A DNA stretch of 61,584 bases from JASLDZ01 sp964242625 (GTDB lineage Bacteria; Pseudomonadota; Alphaproteobacteria; Caulobacterales; Caulobacteraceae): the NCBI GenBank assembly GCA_964242625.1, contig CAXTAO010000016.1, positions 1 through 61,584 on the forward strand, in the 5' to 3' direction. Below the pieces are notes generated by a model. It was given only the letters and a program-made list of their open reading frames with translations, was not told the origin of the DNA and made no database searches. The position numbers and the translations under genes were made by a program. How positions within the stretch are numbered: position 1 is the stretch's first letter; each line of letters starts with the position of its first letter. This document shows positions 24,483-33,731 of this stretch, piece after piece.

Positions 24483-25472
24483 ATGCAGCTCGCCCGCTTC
24501 CCCCGCCGCCGCTACACCCCCGCGCCCACGCCGCTGGAGCCCCTGCCCCGGCTCTCGGCCGAGCTCGGCGTCGAGGTGTGGGTCAAGCGCGACGACCTCA
24601 CCGGCCTGACCGGCGGCGGCAACAAGACCCGCAAGCTCGAGTTCCTCGTCGCCGACGCGCTGGCGCAGGGCGCCGACACGCTGATCACCCAGGGCGCGCC
24701 CCAGTCGAACCACTGCCGGCTGACGCTGGCCGCCGCCGTGCACGAGGGCCTGCGCTGCCGCCTCGTGCTGGAGGAGCGCGTGGCGGGCACCTACCGGCCG
24801 GACGCCTCGGGCAACAACTTCCTGTACGACCTCCTGGGCGTGGAGGCCGTCAGCGTGGTCCCGGCGGGGACCGACATGGCCGCCGCCATGGCGGGCGTGG
24901 CCGACGAGGTGCGCGCGGGCGGCGGGCGGCCCTACGTCATCCCCGGCGGCGGCTCCAACGCGCTGGGCGCGCTGGGCTACGTCGCCTGCGCCGAGGAGCT
25001 GCTGCAGCAGGGCTTCGCGCAGGGCGTAGCCTTCGACCGCGTGGTCGTGGCGAGCGGCAGCGCGGGCACTCACGCCGGCCTGCTGGTGGGCCTCACCGGC
25101 TGCAACGCCGGCGTGCCGCTTACCGGGATCGACGTGCGCCGGCCCCGCGCCGAGCAGGAGGGCAATGTCCACGCCCTGGCGCTGGCCACGGCCGAGTTGG
25201 CGGGCGCGCCGCCGCCGCCGCGCGAGGCGGTCACTTGCCGCGACGAGTGGGTCGGCCCCGGCTACTCCCTGCCCACGACCGAGATGGTGGAGGCGGTGCG
25301 CCTCCTGGCGCGGCTGGAGGGCGTGCTGCTGGACCCGGTCTACACCGGCAAGGCGATGGCCGGGCTGATCGGCATGGCGCGGGCGGGCGAGCTCGCGGGC
25401 GAGCGCGTAGTCTTCGTCCACACGGGCGGATCGCCCGCGCTCTACGCCTACCAGGACGTGTTGCGGGGCTGA
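24483..25472 (+). CDS. dcyD: D-cysteine desulfhydrase (ACC-deaminase-like PLP enzyme)
   Basis: A 329-residue fold-type II PLP enzyme. The catalytic Lys lies in LTGGGNKTRKLE, substrate loops are QGAPQSNHCRLT and IPGGGSNALGALGY, and VFVHTGGSPALYAYQ lies near the C-terminus. The subgroup includes D-cysteine desulfhydrase (D-Cys to pyruvate, sulfide and ammonia) and ACC deaminase. The SNHCR loop fits the former. It starts 11 nt after the GH92 stop and precedes a racemase by 5 nt, suggesting a D-amino-acid operon. Confidence 0.82.
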   Translation: MQLARFPRRRYTPAPTPLEPLPRLSAELGVEVWVKRDDLTGLTGGGNKTRKLEFLVADALAQGADTLITQGAPQSNHCRLTLAAAVHEGLRCRLVLEERVAGTYRPDASGNNFLYDLLGVEAVSVVPAGTDMAAAMAGVADEVRAGGGRPYVIPGGGSNALGALGYVACAEELLQQGFAQGVAFDRVVVASGSAGTHAGLLVGLTGCNAGVPLTGIDVRRPRAEQEGNVHALALATAELAGAPPPPREAVTCRDEWVGPGYSLPTTEMVEAVRLLARLEGVLLDPVYTGKAMAGLIGMARAGELAGERVVFVHTGGSPALYAYQDVLRG

Positions 25473-25477
25473 GCGGC

Positions 25478-26188
25478 GTGTCCGGCGCGCGGCGCACGGT
25501 GGGGGTGATGGGCGGCATGGGCCCCGCCGCCACCGTCGACTTCCTCGACCGGGTTTGCCGCGCCACCCCCGCCGCGCGCGACCAGGACCACCTGCGCCTC
25601 CTCGTCGACAGCGACCCCTCCATCCCCGACCGCAACGCGGCGCTGACGGGGCGCGGGCCCTCCCCCGGCCCGGCGCTCGTCGCCATGGCGCTTGGGCTGG
25701 AGCGCGCGGGGGCGGACGGGCTCGCCATCGTCTGCAACAGCGCCCACGCCTGGGCGGCGGAGGTGCGCGCGGCGGTGGCCGTGCCGCTGATCGACATGGT
25801 GGCCGAAACCGCCGCCGAGGTCGCCGCCACCGGCGTGCGCCGCACGGGCCTCCTCGCCGCCGACGCCTGCCTGGGCGCTGGGCTCTACCAGGCGGCGCTG
25901 GCGACCCACGGCGTCGAGGCGCTGACCCTCGCGCCCGACGCCCAGGCGCGCTTCATGGCGCTCCTTTATCGCATCAAGGCGGGCGAGGTGGGCGAGCCGG
26001 TGCGCTCCGGCATGCGCGCGCTCGCCGACGCGCTGGTCGCGGGCGGGGCGGAGACGGTGGTCAGCGCCTGCACGGAGGTCCCGCTGGTGCTGGGCGTCGA
26101 GGACGTAAGCCGTCCGCTGGTCGACAGCACCGCCGTGCTGGTAGCGCGCGCGATAGCCTTCGGCCGGGGCGCGTGGTCGCCGGACTGA
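25478..26188 (+). CDS. Aspartate/glutamate racemase-family protein
   Basis: A 236-residue protein with a GTG start, 5 nt after dcyD. The GVMGGMGPAATVDFLDRV N-terminus and the two catalytic Cys, in VCNSAHAW and VSACTEVPLVL, are the PLP-independent Asp/Glu racemase pair. It resembles the RacX/YgeA group rather than MurI. The substrate is unknown. Context suggests a D-amino-acid role with the desulfhydrase, and the gene converges on murD with a 5-nt gap. Confidence 0.85.
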   Translation: MSGARRTVGVMGGMGPAATVDFLDRVCRATPAARDQDHLRLLVDSDPSIPDRNAALTGRGPSPGPALVAMALGLERAGADGLAIVCNSAHAWAAEVRAAVAVPLIDMVAETAAEVAATGVRRTGLLAADACLGAGLYQAALATHGVEALTLAPDAQARFMALLYRIKAGEVGEPVRSGMRALADALVAGGAETVVSACTEVPLVLGVEDVSRPLVDSTAVLVARAIAFGRGAWSPD

Positions 26189-26190
26189 GC

Positions 26191-26206
26191 CGCTCAGCCC
26201 TGAGCG
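26191..26206. terminator. Short hairpin between racemase gene and murD
   Basis: CGCTCAG-CC-CTGAGCG is a perfect 7-bp dyad that spans the murD stop and the 5-nt gap between convergent genes. It may act in both directions. There is no T-run. Confidence 0.35.
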
Positions 26207-27603
26207 CGCGCCGGCGGCGCGAGCGCCTCGACCGCCGCGGCGAAGGCGTCGCCCCTCGCCTCGAAGTCGGGAAATTGGTCGAAGGAGGCGCAGGCGGGCG
26301 AGAGCAGCACCACCGCCTCGCCCCCCTCGGCGCGGGCGGCGGCGTAGGCTCCTTCCACCGCGCGCTCCAGCGTGCCCGCGACGGTGGCGGGGGCTCGGCC
26401 GTCCAGCGTGCGGGCGAAATCGTCCGCCGCCTCGCCGATCAGCCAGGCGTGGGCGACGCGGGGGAAGAGGTCGGCGAGGGCGTCGATCCCGCCCGCCTTG
26501 GCGCGCCCGCCCGCGATCCAGTGGAAGCGCGGATAGCTCTGCATGGCCTGGCGCGCGGCGTCGGCGTTGGTGGCCTTCGAGTCGTTGACGAAGCGCACGC
26601 GACCCACGCGCGCGATCTCCTGCATGCGGTGGGCGAGCCCGCCGAAGGTGACGAGCGCCTCGGCCGCGTCCTGCGGGTTCACCCCCACGCCCAGCGCCGC
26701 GGCGTAGGCGGCGGCGGCGTTCTGCCAGTTGTGGCGGCCGAGGAGCGCGCGCGCGCCGTTGAGGTCGGCCATCTCCACCGCCCGCTCGCCCGTGGCGTCG
26801 TAGAGCAAGCCCTGCAGCACGTAGACGCCGCGGCCCATGGCGCGCCCGGCGGAGACGGGCACGACGGTGCGCCGGTTGGCGGCGATCAGCTCGGTGGCGA
26901 TGCGCTGGCCATAGCCGTCGTCCACCCCGATCACGGCGAAGTCGCCCTCGCCCTGGTTGCGGAACACGCGCTTCTTGGCCGCGACATAGCCCTCCATGCC
27001 GCCGTGGCGGTCGAGATGGTCGGGGGTGATGTTGAGCAGGACCGACGCGTTGGGCTTGAGCGAGGCGGTGAGATCGAGCTGATAGGACGAGAGCTCGAGC
27101 ACGTAGACGGCCCCACCGTGCATGTCGTCGAGGCCGAGGACGCCCGCGCCGATGTTGCCCCCCACCCGCGTGTCCTTGCCCGCCTCGCGGCAGATGTGGC
27201 CGAGGAGCGCCGTGGTGGTCGACTTGCCGTTGGTGCCGGTGATCGCCGCGATCTTCGGGCGCTTCCACTCGGGGTAGGCCGCGGTGGTGCGGGCGAAGAG
27301 CTCGACGTCGCCCAGGATCTCCACGCCCGCGGCGCGCGCGCGCTCCACCGTCCAGTGCGGCTGCGGGTGGGTCAGCGGCACGCCGGGCGAGAGCAGGAGC
27401 GCCGAGAAGCGGCCCCAGTCGGCCTCGCGCAGGTCGACGAGCGGCAGGCCGGCCTCCGCCGCCGCGGCGCGCCCGCGCTCGCCGTCGTCCCAGCACGCCA
27501 CCTCCGCCCGGCCGGCGAGGAGCGCGCGCGCGGCGGCCAGCCCCGTGCGGGCCAGGCCGAACACGGCGACGGTGCGCCCCTCGAAGCCGCGGACGGGGAT
27601 CAC
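26194..27603 (-). CDS. murD: UDP-N-acetylmuramoyl-L-alanine--D-glutamate ligase
   Basis: A 469-residue Mur ligase with a GTG start. It has an N-terminal Rossmann domain (VAVFGLARTGLAAARALL), the ATP loop ITGTNGKSTTTALLGH (about residue 120), the central motif LLNITPDHLDRHG and the C-terminal NDSKATNADAARQAM with IAGG. It adds D-Glu to UDP-MurNAc-L-Ala in the cytosol. It is the last dcw gene in this window, 10 nt after mraY. ftsW, murG and murC do not follow. Confidence 0.96.
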   Translation of the reverse strand: MIPVRGFEGRTVAVFGLARTGLAAARALLAGRAEVACWDDGERGRAAAAEAGLPLVDLREADWGRFSALLLSPGVPLTHPQPHWTVERARAAGVEILGDVELFARTTAAYPEWKRPKIAAITGTNGKSTTTALLGHICREAGKDTRVGGNIGAGVLGLDDMHGGAVYVLELSSYQLDLTASLKPNASVLLNITPDHLDRHGGMEGYVAAKKRVFRNQGEGDFAVIGVDDGYGQRIATELIAANRRTVVPVSAGRAMGRGVYVLQGLLYDATGERAVEMADLNGARALLGRHNWQNAAAAYAAALGVGVNPQDAAEALVTFGGLAHRMQEIARVGRVRFVNDSKATNADAARQAMQSYPRFHWIAGGRAKAGGIDALADLFPRVAHAWLIGEAADDFARTLDGRAPATVAGTLERAVEGAYAAARAEGGEAVVLLSPACASFDQFPDFEARGDAFAAAVEALAPPARAQG

Positions 27604-27613
27604 GGGCGCGCCC

Positions 27614-28726
27614 TCACCTGAGCTTCAGGGTGGCGAGGCCCAGGATCGCCAAGACGATCGAGACGATCCAGAACCTGATGACGACCGTCGACTCGGCCCA
27701 GCCCAGCTTCTCGAAGTGATGGTGGATGGGCGCCATCAGGAAGATGCGCTTCTTGGTGCGCTTGTAGTAGCCGACCTGGATGATGACGCTGAGCGCCTCC
27801 ACCACGAAGAGGCCGCCCACGATCGCCAGCACCACCTCGTGCTTGGTGCAGACCGCGATGGCGCCCAAGAGGCCTCCCAAGGCCAGCGAGCCCGTGTCGC
27901 CCATGAAGATCTTGGCGGGCGGCGCATTGTACCAGAGGAAGCCCATTCCCGCGCCGATCAAGGAGCCGCACACCACCGCCAGCTCGCCCGCGCCCTGGAC
28001 GAAGTGCACCTGCAGGTACTGGGCGAAGACGTAGTTGCCCACGAGATAGGCGATCAGCCCGAAGGCGGCGGAGGCGATCATCACGGGCACTATGGCCAGC
28101 CCGTCCAGCCCGTCGGTGAGGTTCACCGCGTTTGAGGCGCCCACGATCACCACCATGCCGAACACGGCGTAGAACCATCCGAGGTTGAGAAGCGCCGCCT
28201 TGAACACGGGGAAGGCGAGCGAAGTCTGGAAGCCCGGCGAGCCCGGCTCGCTCGCGCCGAACACGATCACCAAGACGGTCGCCACCAGCGCCAGGCCGAA
28301 CTGGGCCACGAGCTTCTGCCGGCCCGAGAGCCCGGCCGTGGTCTGCTTGGTGACCTTGGCGTAGTCGTCCATGAAGCCCAGGAGGCCGTAGCCCGCCGTC
28401 ACCAGAAGCACGACCCAGACGTAGAGGTTGGAAAGGTCCGCCCAAAGCAAGGTGCCGACCACGAGCCCCGCCAGGATCATGAAGCCGCCCATGGTGGGCG
28501 TGCCCTTCTTCTCCAGCACGTGGCGCTCGATTCCGTCGGTGCGGATCGGCTGGCCCTTGCCCTGGCGCGCCCGCATCCAGCGGATGAAGCGGCTGCCCAT
28601 AGCGACCGCCACGACCTGGCCGGTGATCAGCGCCATGCCGGTGCGGAAGGTGAGATAGCGCAGGAGGTTGAACACCGGCACGTGGTGGCGGTGGTTCTCC
28701 AGGAGGTCCCACAGGAGGTACAGCAT
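27614..28726 (-). CDS. mraY: Phospho-N-acetylmuramoyl-pentapeptide transferase
   Basis: A 370-residue protein with about ten membrane helices. Catalytic motifs are FMDDYAKVTKQ (DDY), NLTDGLDGLA, IFMGDTGSLALGG and the PIHHHFEKLGW histidine motif. It transfers phospho-MurNAc-pentapeptide to undecaprenyl phosphate, giving lipid I. Its ATG overlaps the murF stop by one base (TGATG). Confidence 0.97.
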   Translation of the reverse strand: MLYLLWDLLENHRHHVPVFNLLRYLTFRTGMALITGQVVAVAMGSRFIRWMRARQGKGQPIRTDGIERHVLEKKGTPTMGGFMILAGLVVGTLLWADLSNLYVWVVLLVTAGYGLLGFMDDYAKVTKQTTAGLSGRQKLVAQFGLALVATVLVIVFGASEPGSPGFQTSLAFPVFKAALLNLGWFYAVFGMVVIVGASNAVNLTDGLDGLAIVPVMIASAAFGLIAYLVGNYVFAQYLQVHFVQGAGELAVVCGSLIGAGMGFLWYNAPPAKIFMGDTGSLALGGLLGAIAVCTKHEVVLAIVGGLFVVEALSVIIQVGYYKRTKKRIFLMAPIHHHFEKLGWAESTVVIRFWIVSIVLAILGLATLKLR

Positions 28727-30114
28727 CAGCTCGCCCCACCCGCCGCGGCTTCGAGCGCGCGGACGACGAGGGAGGCCTTAGACCCGTTCGATCCCTTGAT
28801 CATCACCACGTCGCCCGGCCGCAGGGCCTCCAGCACGAAGGGGGCGAGGGCTGCGGCGTCGGGCGCCCAGACCCCGCGGCGCGCAGGCGGGAGCGCGTCG
28901 TGCAGGGCGCGCATGAGCGGGCCGGCGGTGAAGACGGCGGACACGTCGGCGGCCTCCGCCGCGGGCGCGAGCTCGGCGTGCATCCGCAGGGCCTCGGGGC
29001 CCAGCTCCAGCATGTCGGTCAGGACCGCCACGCGCCGGCCGGGGCGCGGGCCGAGACTCGCCAGCGCCGCCCGCATGGAGAGCGGGTTGGCGTTGTAGCT
29101 CTCGTCGATCAGGAGCGCCTCGCCGCCGCCCGGCAGCCGCAGCGCGCGCTCCGCCCCGCGCCCGGCCAGCGGCGCGAACTCGGCCAACGCCTCAAGCGTG
29201 GTCTCGAGCCCCACGCCCAACTCCTCGGCGGCCAGGATCACCGCCAGGCTGTTCGGCCCCCAGTGCGCGCCACGCTGGGCGAGCGGGAAGCGCAGGGTGC
29301 GCCCGTGCAGGGCGGCGACCACCTCCACCCCCTCGCCTTCCGGCTCGACGGCGAGGAGCCGTGCGTCGGCCGAAGCGTCGGGGCCGAAGGTCAGCACCCG
29401 CGCGCGCGCCGCTTCGGCCGCCGCGCGCAGGACGGGGCTCCAGCGGCCATCCGCCGGGATCACCGCGACGCCGCCGGGCGACAGTCCCTCGAAGATCTCG
29501 GCCTTGGCGCGCGCCACACCCGCCTCGCCGTCGCCGAACGCCTCGATGTGCACGGGGCCGATGTTGGTCACCACCGCCACGTCCGGACGCACGAGGCGCG
29601 ACAGCGGGCCGATCTCGCCCGCGTGGTTCATGCCCATCTCGAACACCGCGCGCGCGGTCGCGGCGGGCATGCGCGCGAGCGTCAGCGGCACGCCGATGTG
29701 GTTGTTGAAGCTCTTCACCGAGCCGTGCGCCGGCGCCGCGCGCTCCAGCGCGGCCTTGAGCGCCTGGGTCACGCTGGTCTTGCCGACCGAGCCCGTCACC
29801 GCCGCGCGCCGCGCCTGCGAGCGGTCGCGCGCCGCCACGGCCAGCCGCTCCAGTGCGGTGAGCGTGGCGCCTTCGACCAGCACGTAGGGGCCGCCCTCGA
29901 CGGGCCGGTTCACCAGCGCCCCCGCCGCGCCGCGCGCAAAGGCGTCGCCGACGAAGGCGTGACCGTCGCGCGCGCCTTCCAGCGCCACGAAGAGGTCGCC
30001 GGGCGCGACCTCGCGGGTGTCGAAGGTGATCCCCGTCGCGTCGAAGGCGGAGCCGTGCGCGCGGCCGCCCACGGCGGCGGCGATCGCGTCCGAGGTCCAC
30101 AGGGGCTCAGCCAC
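28726..30114 (-). CDS. murF: UDP-MurNAc-tripeptide--D-alanyl-D-alanine ligase
   Basis: A 462-residue Mur ligase with a GTG start. Residues 1-85 form the uridine-binding domain (ITFDTREVAPGDLFVALEG), then the ATP loop TGSVGKTSVTQAL, the central FEMGMNHAGEIGPLSRLVRPDVAVVTNIGPVH and the C-terminal DESYNANPLSMRAAL. It adds D-Ala-D-Ala to the tripeptide. The start lies 8 nt inside the murE reading frame. Confidence 0.96.
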   Translation of the reverse strand: MAEPLWTSDAIAAAVGGRAHGSAFDATGITFDTREVAPGDLFVALEGARDGHAFVGDAFARGAAGALVNRPVEGGPYVLVEGATLTALERLAVAARDRSQARRAAVTGSVGKTSVTQALKAALERAAPAHGSVKSFNNHIGVPLTLARMPAATARAVFEMGMNHAGEIGPLSRLVRPDVAVVTNIGPVHIEAFGDGEAGVARAKAEIFEGLSPGGVAVIPADGRWSPVLRAAAEAARARVLTFGPDASADARLLAVEPEGEGVEVVAALHGRTLRFPLAQRGAHWGPNSLAVILAAEELGVGLETTLEALAEFAPLAGRGAERALRLPGGGEALLIDESYNANPLSMRAALASLGPRPGRRVAVLTDMLELGPEALRMHAELAPAAEAADVSAVFTAGPLMRALHDALPPARRGVWAPDAAALAPFVLEALRPGDVVMIKGSNGSKASLVVRALEAAAGGAS

Positions 30115-31561
30115 CCGCCGCCCCCAGCGCCGCGCGCACTTCGAGGACGTCGTCGAACGGCAGCGTCACGCCGCCCGCCGTCTGTCCCTGCTCATGGCCC
30201 TTGCCGGCCACCACCAGCACGTCGCCCTCGCGCAGCTCCAAGACGGCGGCGCGGATGGCGGCGCGACGGTCGCCCACCTCCCGCGCGCCGGGCGCGCCGC
30301 CCATGACCTCGCGGCGGATGGCGGCGGGGTCCTCGGAGCGGGGGTTGTCGTCGGTCACCCAGACGAGGTCGGCCCCGCGCGCGGCGGCCGCGCCCATCAG
30401 CGGGCGTTTGGCCCGGTCGCGGTCGCCGCCCGCGCCGATCACCGCGACGAGCCGCCCCGTCGCGTGGGGACGCAGCGCCGCGAGCACGGTCTCCAGCCCG
30501 TCGGGGGTGTGGGCGTAGTCGACATAGGCCTCGCCGCCCCGCGGGCTCGCGCCCACCCGTTGCAGCCGCCCGGGCGCGCCCTCCAGCCGTTCCAGGGCGG
30601 CGAGGACGGCGTCGGCCGCCTCACCCGCGGCGATGGCGAGGCCGGCGGCGACGAGCGCGTTGGCCGCCTGGAAGCCGCCCGCGAGCGGCAGGCGCACCGC
30701 GCGCGCGCCCTCCCCCGCGTCGATCTCCAGCACCTGCCCTTCAGGGACCGAGCGGCGCGACACGAGCCTCAGCGCCTCGCCCCGCTCACCCACGGTGAGA
30801 AGCGTCTGCCCCCGCTGCACCGCAGCGGCGGCGAAGTGCGGAGCCTCGGCGCCGTCGGCGTTGACGACGGCCGTCGCGCCCCGCGGCAGGAGCCGCTCGA
30901 ACAGCTCGAGCTTGGCGGCGCGGTAGGCGTCCATGTCGGCGTGGTAGTCGAGGTGGTCCTGGCTGAGGTTGGTGAACCCCGCCGCGTGGAGCCGCACGCC
31001 GTCCAGCCGCCGCTGGTCAAGCCCGTGGGAGGAGGCCTCGAGCGCGAGGCGGTTCACGCCCCGCGCGTGGAGGTCGGCCAGGAGCCGCGCCACGTCGGCC
31101 GCATCCGGGCTGGTGAGGCCGGGGGCCGTCAGCGCTTCGCCTGCTGAGGTCTCGACGCCCAGCGTGCCCATGCTGGCGCTCGCGTGGCCAAGGCCCGAAA
31201 ACAGCTGGCGGCAGAACACCGCCACCGAGGTCTTGCCGTTGGTGCCGGTGACGGCCACGCAGCGCTCCGGCTGGGCGCGGCCGTGCAGGGCGGAGGCGAC
31301 GAGCGCGTAGAGCCGCCGGGCGTCCAGCGCGCGCACGAGCGGCGTTGCGGGGTCGGCAAGGTCGGGGGTGTCCTGCGGCGCGAGCACGGCGGCGGCGCCC
31401 TGCGCGAGCGCGGCAGGGATGAAGGCGCGGCCGTCGGCCCGTGCGCCGGGGAGCGCGGCGAACAGCACGCCGGGCGCGACCGCGCGGCTGTCGGCGGTGA
31501 CGGCGGTGATCTCCGGGTCGAGCAGGAGGTCGCGCGCCACGAGCTGGGAAAGCCGTGTCAC
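30107..31561 (-). CDS. murE: UDP-MurNAc-L-Ala-D-Glu--meso-diaminopimelate ligase
   Basis: A 484-residue Mur ligase with a GTG start overlapping the ftsI stop (GTGA). It has the uridine domain AVTADSRAVAPGVLFAALPG, the ATP loop VTGTNGKTSVAVFCRQL, the central FTNLSQDHLDYHADMDAY, and TDDNPRSEDP near residue 405. The DNPR motif selects meso-diaminopimelate rather than lysine, as expected for a Gram-negative bacterium. Confidence 0.97.
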   Translation of the reverse strand: MTRLSQLVARDLLLDPEITAVTADSRAVAPGVLFAALPGARADGRAFIPAALAQGAAAVLAPQDTPDLADPATPLVRALDARRLYALVASALHGRAQPERCVAVTGTNGKTSVAVFCRQLFSGLGHASASMGTLGVETSAGEALTAPGLTSPDAADVARLLADLHARGVNRLALEASSHGLDQRRLDGVRLHAAGFTNLSQDHLDYHADMDAYRAAKLELFERLLPRGATAVVNADGAEAPHFAAAAVQRGQTLLTVGERGEALRLVSRRSVPEGQVLEIDAGEGARAVRLPLAGGFQAANALVAAGLAIAAGEAADAVLAALERLEGAPGRLQRVGASPRGGEAYVDYAHTPDGLETVLAALRPHATGRLVAVIGAGGDRDRAKRPLMGAAAARGADLVWVTDDNPRSEDPAAIRREVMGGAPGAREVGDRRAAIRAAVLELREGDVLVVAGKGHEQGQTAGGVTLPFDDVLEVRAALGAAGG

Positions 31562-33357
31562 CTCAGCCCGCTCGCCGTGGTCTCCTCGTCGGCGACCGGG
31601 CGCTCGGGCCGGACCGCGACGGGGGCGAAGGGCGTGGTGGGCGTGCGCGCCACGTGCACGAAGGCGGCGATGCGGTCGATCACGCGCCCGGCCACCACCG
31701 CCGAATTCCAGCCCGCGGTGGCGAAGCCGTACGTCTTGGGCGTGGCGTGCGGCTCATCCATCAGGATCAAGACGAGGTAGCGGTGGGCGTCGAGCGGGCC
31801 GTCGGTCGGGAACACGCCGGCGAAGGAGGTGAACAGCTTGGAGCGCTGGTAGCCGCCCACGCCGGCCTTCTCGTTGGAGCCCGTCTTGCCGCCCACGCGC
31901 AGGCCCGGCGCGTTGGCGTTGTGGCCCGAACCTTCCTTGTCGACCACGTTGTCGCGCATGAAGTCGAGCATGAGGCGCGAGGTCTCCGGCCGCACCACCC
32001 GATGGGTCCCCGCGATGGGCGCCGCCGGGTCGCGCTTGAGCAGCGTCAGCGGCACGTAGGTCCCGCCGTTCATCACCGCCCCCACCGCGGCGGCGACGTT
32101 CAGCGGCGACACGGCGATGGCGTTGCCGAAGGCGGCGGAAGCGACCGTGTTCTCGTCCCACTGGCGCGGACGGATCGGGTGCGCCGTCTCGGCCAGCTCG
32201 ATCTTGGCGGGCGAGAGCAGGCCGAAGCTCTCGAAATAGCGCGCCATGGTCGGGCCGCCCGCCGCCAGCGCCATCTTGGCGGTGCCGATGTTGGACGACA
32301 GGTCGAAGATCTCGCGCGGCTGCAGCACCCGCTGAGCCTTGTGGAAGTCGTGGATCACCCGCGGCCCGATCTGCAGCGTGGTGGCGTCGAACCGGCTGTC
32401 GGGCGTCACCTTCCCCGAGTCGAGCGCCTCGGCGAAGGTGAACATCTTGAAGGTGGAGCCCATCTCGTAGACCGAGGCCGCCGCCTTGTTGGTGAGCGCG
32501 GCGGGATCGGACGCGCCCGGCGCGTTGGGGTCGAAGTCGGGCATGGAGGAGAGCGCCAAGACCTCGCCCGTCTTGAGGTCGGTCACGACGCCGATCACCG
32601 CGCGCGCGCCGAACTCGGCCAGGCCGCGGCGCATCTCGTCCTCCAAGGCGCCCTGGACGCGCAGGTCCATGGCGAGCCGCACCTCGCCGCCGCCCGCGGC
32701 GGCGCCGCGCACCTGCGCGTCGAGCGCGCGCTCGGCCCCGGCCAGGCCCTTGCCGGAGGTGTCGGCGTAGCCGATCAGGTGGCCCGCCTGCGCGCCCAGC
32801 GGATAGACGCGCCGGCTCTCCTCCTCGAAGTCGACGCCCGGCAGGCCCAGGTCGTGCACCCGCTCGCGCTCGGCGGGGGTGAGGCCGCCCAGGAGGTACT
32901 CGCGCCGATGCGCGCGCAGCGCCTTGCCCAGTCGCTCTGGCGAGAGCCGCGGGAGGGCGCGCAGGATGGCGCGGCGCGTCTCGCACGTGTCCCACACCTC
33001 GCGCGCGTCGAGGTAGAGGCCGTAGTGGGCGAGGTCGACCGCCAAGACCTCGCCACGGCGGTCCACCATGTCGGCGCGCGCCTGGGCGGGCGGCGGCGGC
33101 ACGAGGTCGTCGAATTCGACGCCGGAGAACAGCGCCTTGCGCCCGGCCTCCGCCCCCACGAACACGAAGCCCAGGGCGAACAGGCACAAGACGAGGAAGA
33201 TGCGCAGGCGCGTGTCGTCCACCGGCCGGTCGGCGGCGCGGGCGCGTTCGAAGGCGTGCTCGACGCGCCACATGCCCTCCACCAGGCGCCGCCACAGCTG
33301 GGCGGGCCCCAGCACCGGGGCGGGGCGCGCGCCCTGGTCGTAGGGGGTCGGGCTCAT
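31558..33357 (-). CDS. ftsI: Septal peptidoglycan transpeptidase (class B PBP, FtsI/PBP3)
   Basis: A 599-residue protein with a cytoplasmic N-terminus, one TM helix (about residues 52-69), a PBP dimerisation domain with the RGEVLAVD core, and the transpeptidase domain. Active-site motifs are S301-T-F-K304, S354-S-N356 and K491-T-G. It cross-links septal peptidoglycan in the divisome with FtsW. The GSTFK is preceded by YEM rather than the usual YEP. It overlaps ftsL (ATGA) and murE (GTGA). Confidence 0.96.
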   Translation of the reverse strand: MSPTPYDQGARPAPVLGPAQLWRRLVEGMWRVEHAFERARAADRPVDDTRLRIFLVLCLFALGFVFVGAEAGRKALFSGVEFDDLVPPPPAQARADMVDRRGEVLAVDLAHYGLYLDAREVWDTCETRRAILRALPRLSPERLGKALRAHRREYLLGGLTPAERERVHDLGLPGVDFEEESRRVYPLGAQAGHLIGYADTSGKGLAGAERALDAQVRGAAAGGGEVRLAMDLRVQGALEDEMRRGLAEFGARAVIGVVTDLKTGEVLALSSMPDFDPNAPGASDPAALTNKAAASVYEMGSTFKMFTFAEALDSGKVTPDSRFDATTLQIGPRVIHDFHKAQRVLQPREIFDLSSNIGTAKMALAAGGPTMARYFESFGLLSPAKIELAETAHPIRPRQWDENTVASAAFGNAIAVSPLNVAAAVGAVMNGGTYVPLTLLKRDPAAPIAGTHRVVRPETSRLMLDFMRDNVVDKEGSGHNANAPGLRVGGKTGSNEKAGVGGYQRSKLFTSFAGVFPTDGPLDAHRYLVLILMDEPHATPKTYGFATAGWNSAVVAGRVIDRIAAFVHVARTPTTPFAPVAVRPERPVADEETTASGLR

Positions 33358-33731
33358 CGGGCGGGGCTCACGGGCGCGACGGCGGGAACGAGCACGGGCG
33401 CGGACGGGGTCTGCACATGCGCGAGCTCGCCCAGGCTCTCCAGCGGCGCCTCGCGCCCCGCCGGCAGTGGCTGCAGGCCGAGATAGGCGGTGGAGAGGCG
33501 CTCCAGCCGCGCAGGGCTCTGCAGGTGGGCGAGCTCGGCCTTCAGGAGGCGCACCTGCCGCCGCTCGTCGGCGATCTGCCCATCGACGTCGCTGATCTGC
33601 GCGCTCTCGCGCCCCGCGCCGGCCTTGAAGGCGTAGACGCCCAGCACCAGCGCGAACAGGCAGCCGACCGCCAGCAGGTCCACCACGCGGAAGCCGCGCA
33701 CGCGGCGATCGAACAGCGCGCGGAAGGTCAT
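33354..33731 (-). CDS. ftsL: Cell-division protein FtsL
   Basis: A 125-residue bitopic protein. A short cytoplasmic part precedes one TM helix (about residues 17-37), a predicted coiled coil (about 42-75; QISDVDGQIADERRQVRLLKAEL) and a Pro/Val-rich tail. It is called FtsL from size, topology and position between rsmH and ftsI, since FtsL sequence is poorly conserved. FtsL forms the FtsQLB complex that activates FtsWI. Both ends overlap neighbours by 4 nt. Confidence 0.85.
   Translation of the reverse strand: MTFRALFDRRVRGFRVVDLLAVGCLFALVLGVYAFKAGAGRESAQISDVDGQIADERRQVRLLKAELAHLQSPARLERLSTAYLGLQPLPAGREAPLESLGELAHVQTPSAPVLVPAVAPVSPAR

Noticed and set aside
31555..33486. 643-residue plus-strand frame across ftsI
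   Set aside because: It is antisense to ftsI, is made of Arg/Gly/His-rich sequence and has no motifs.
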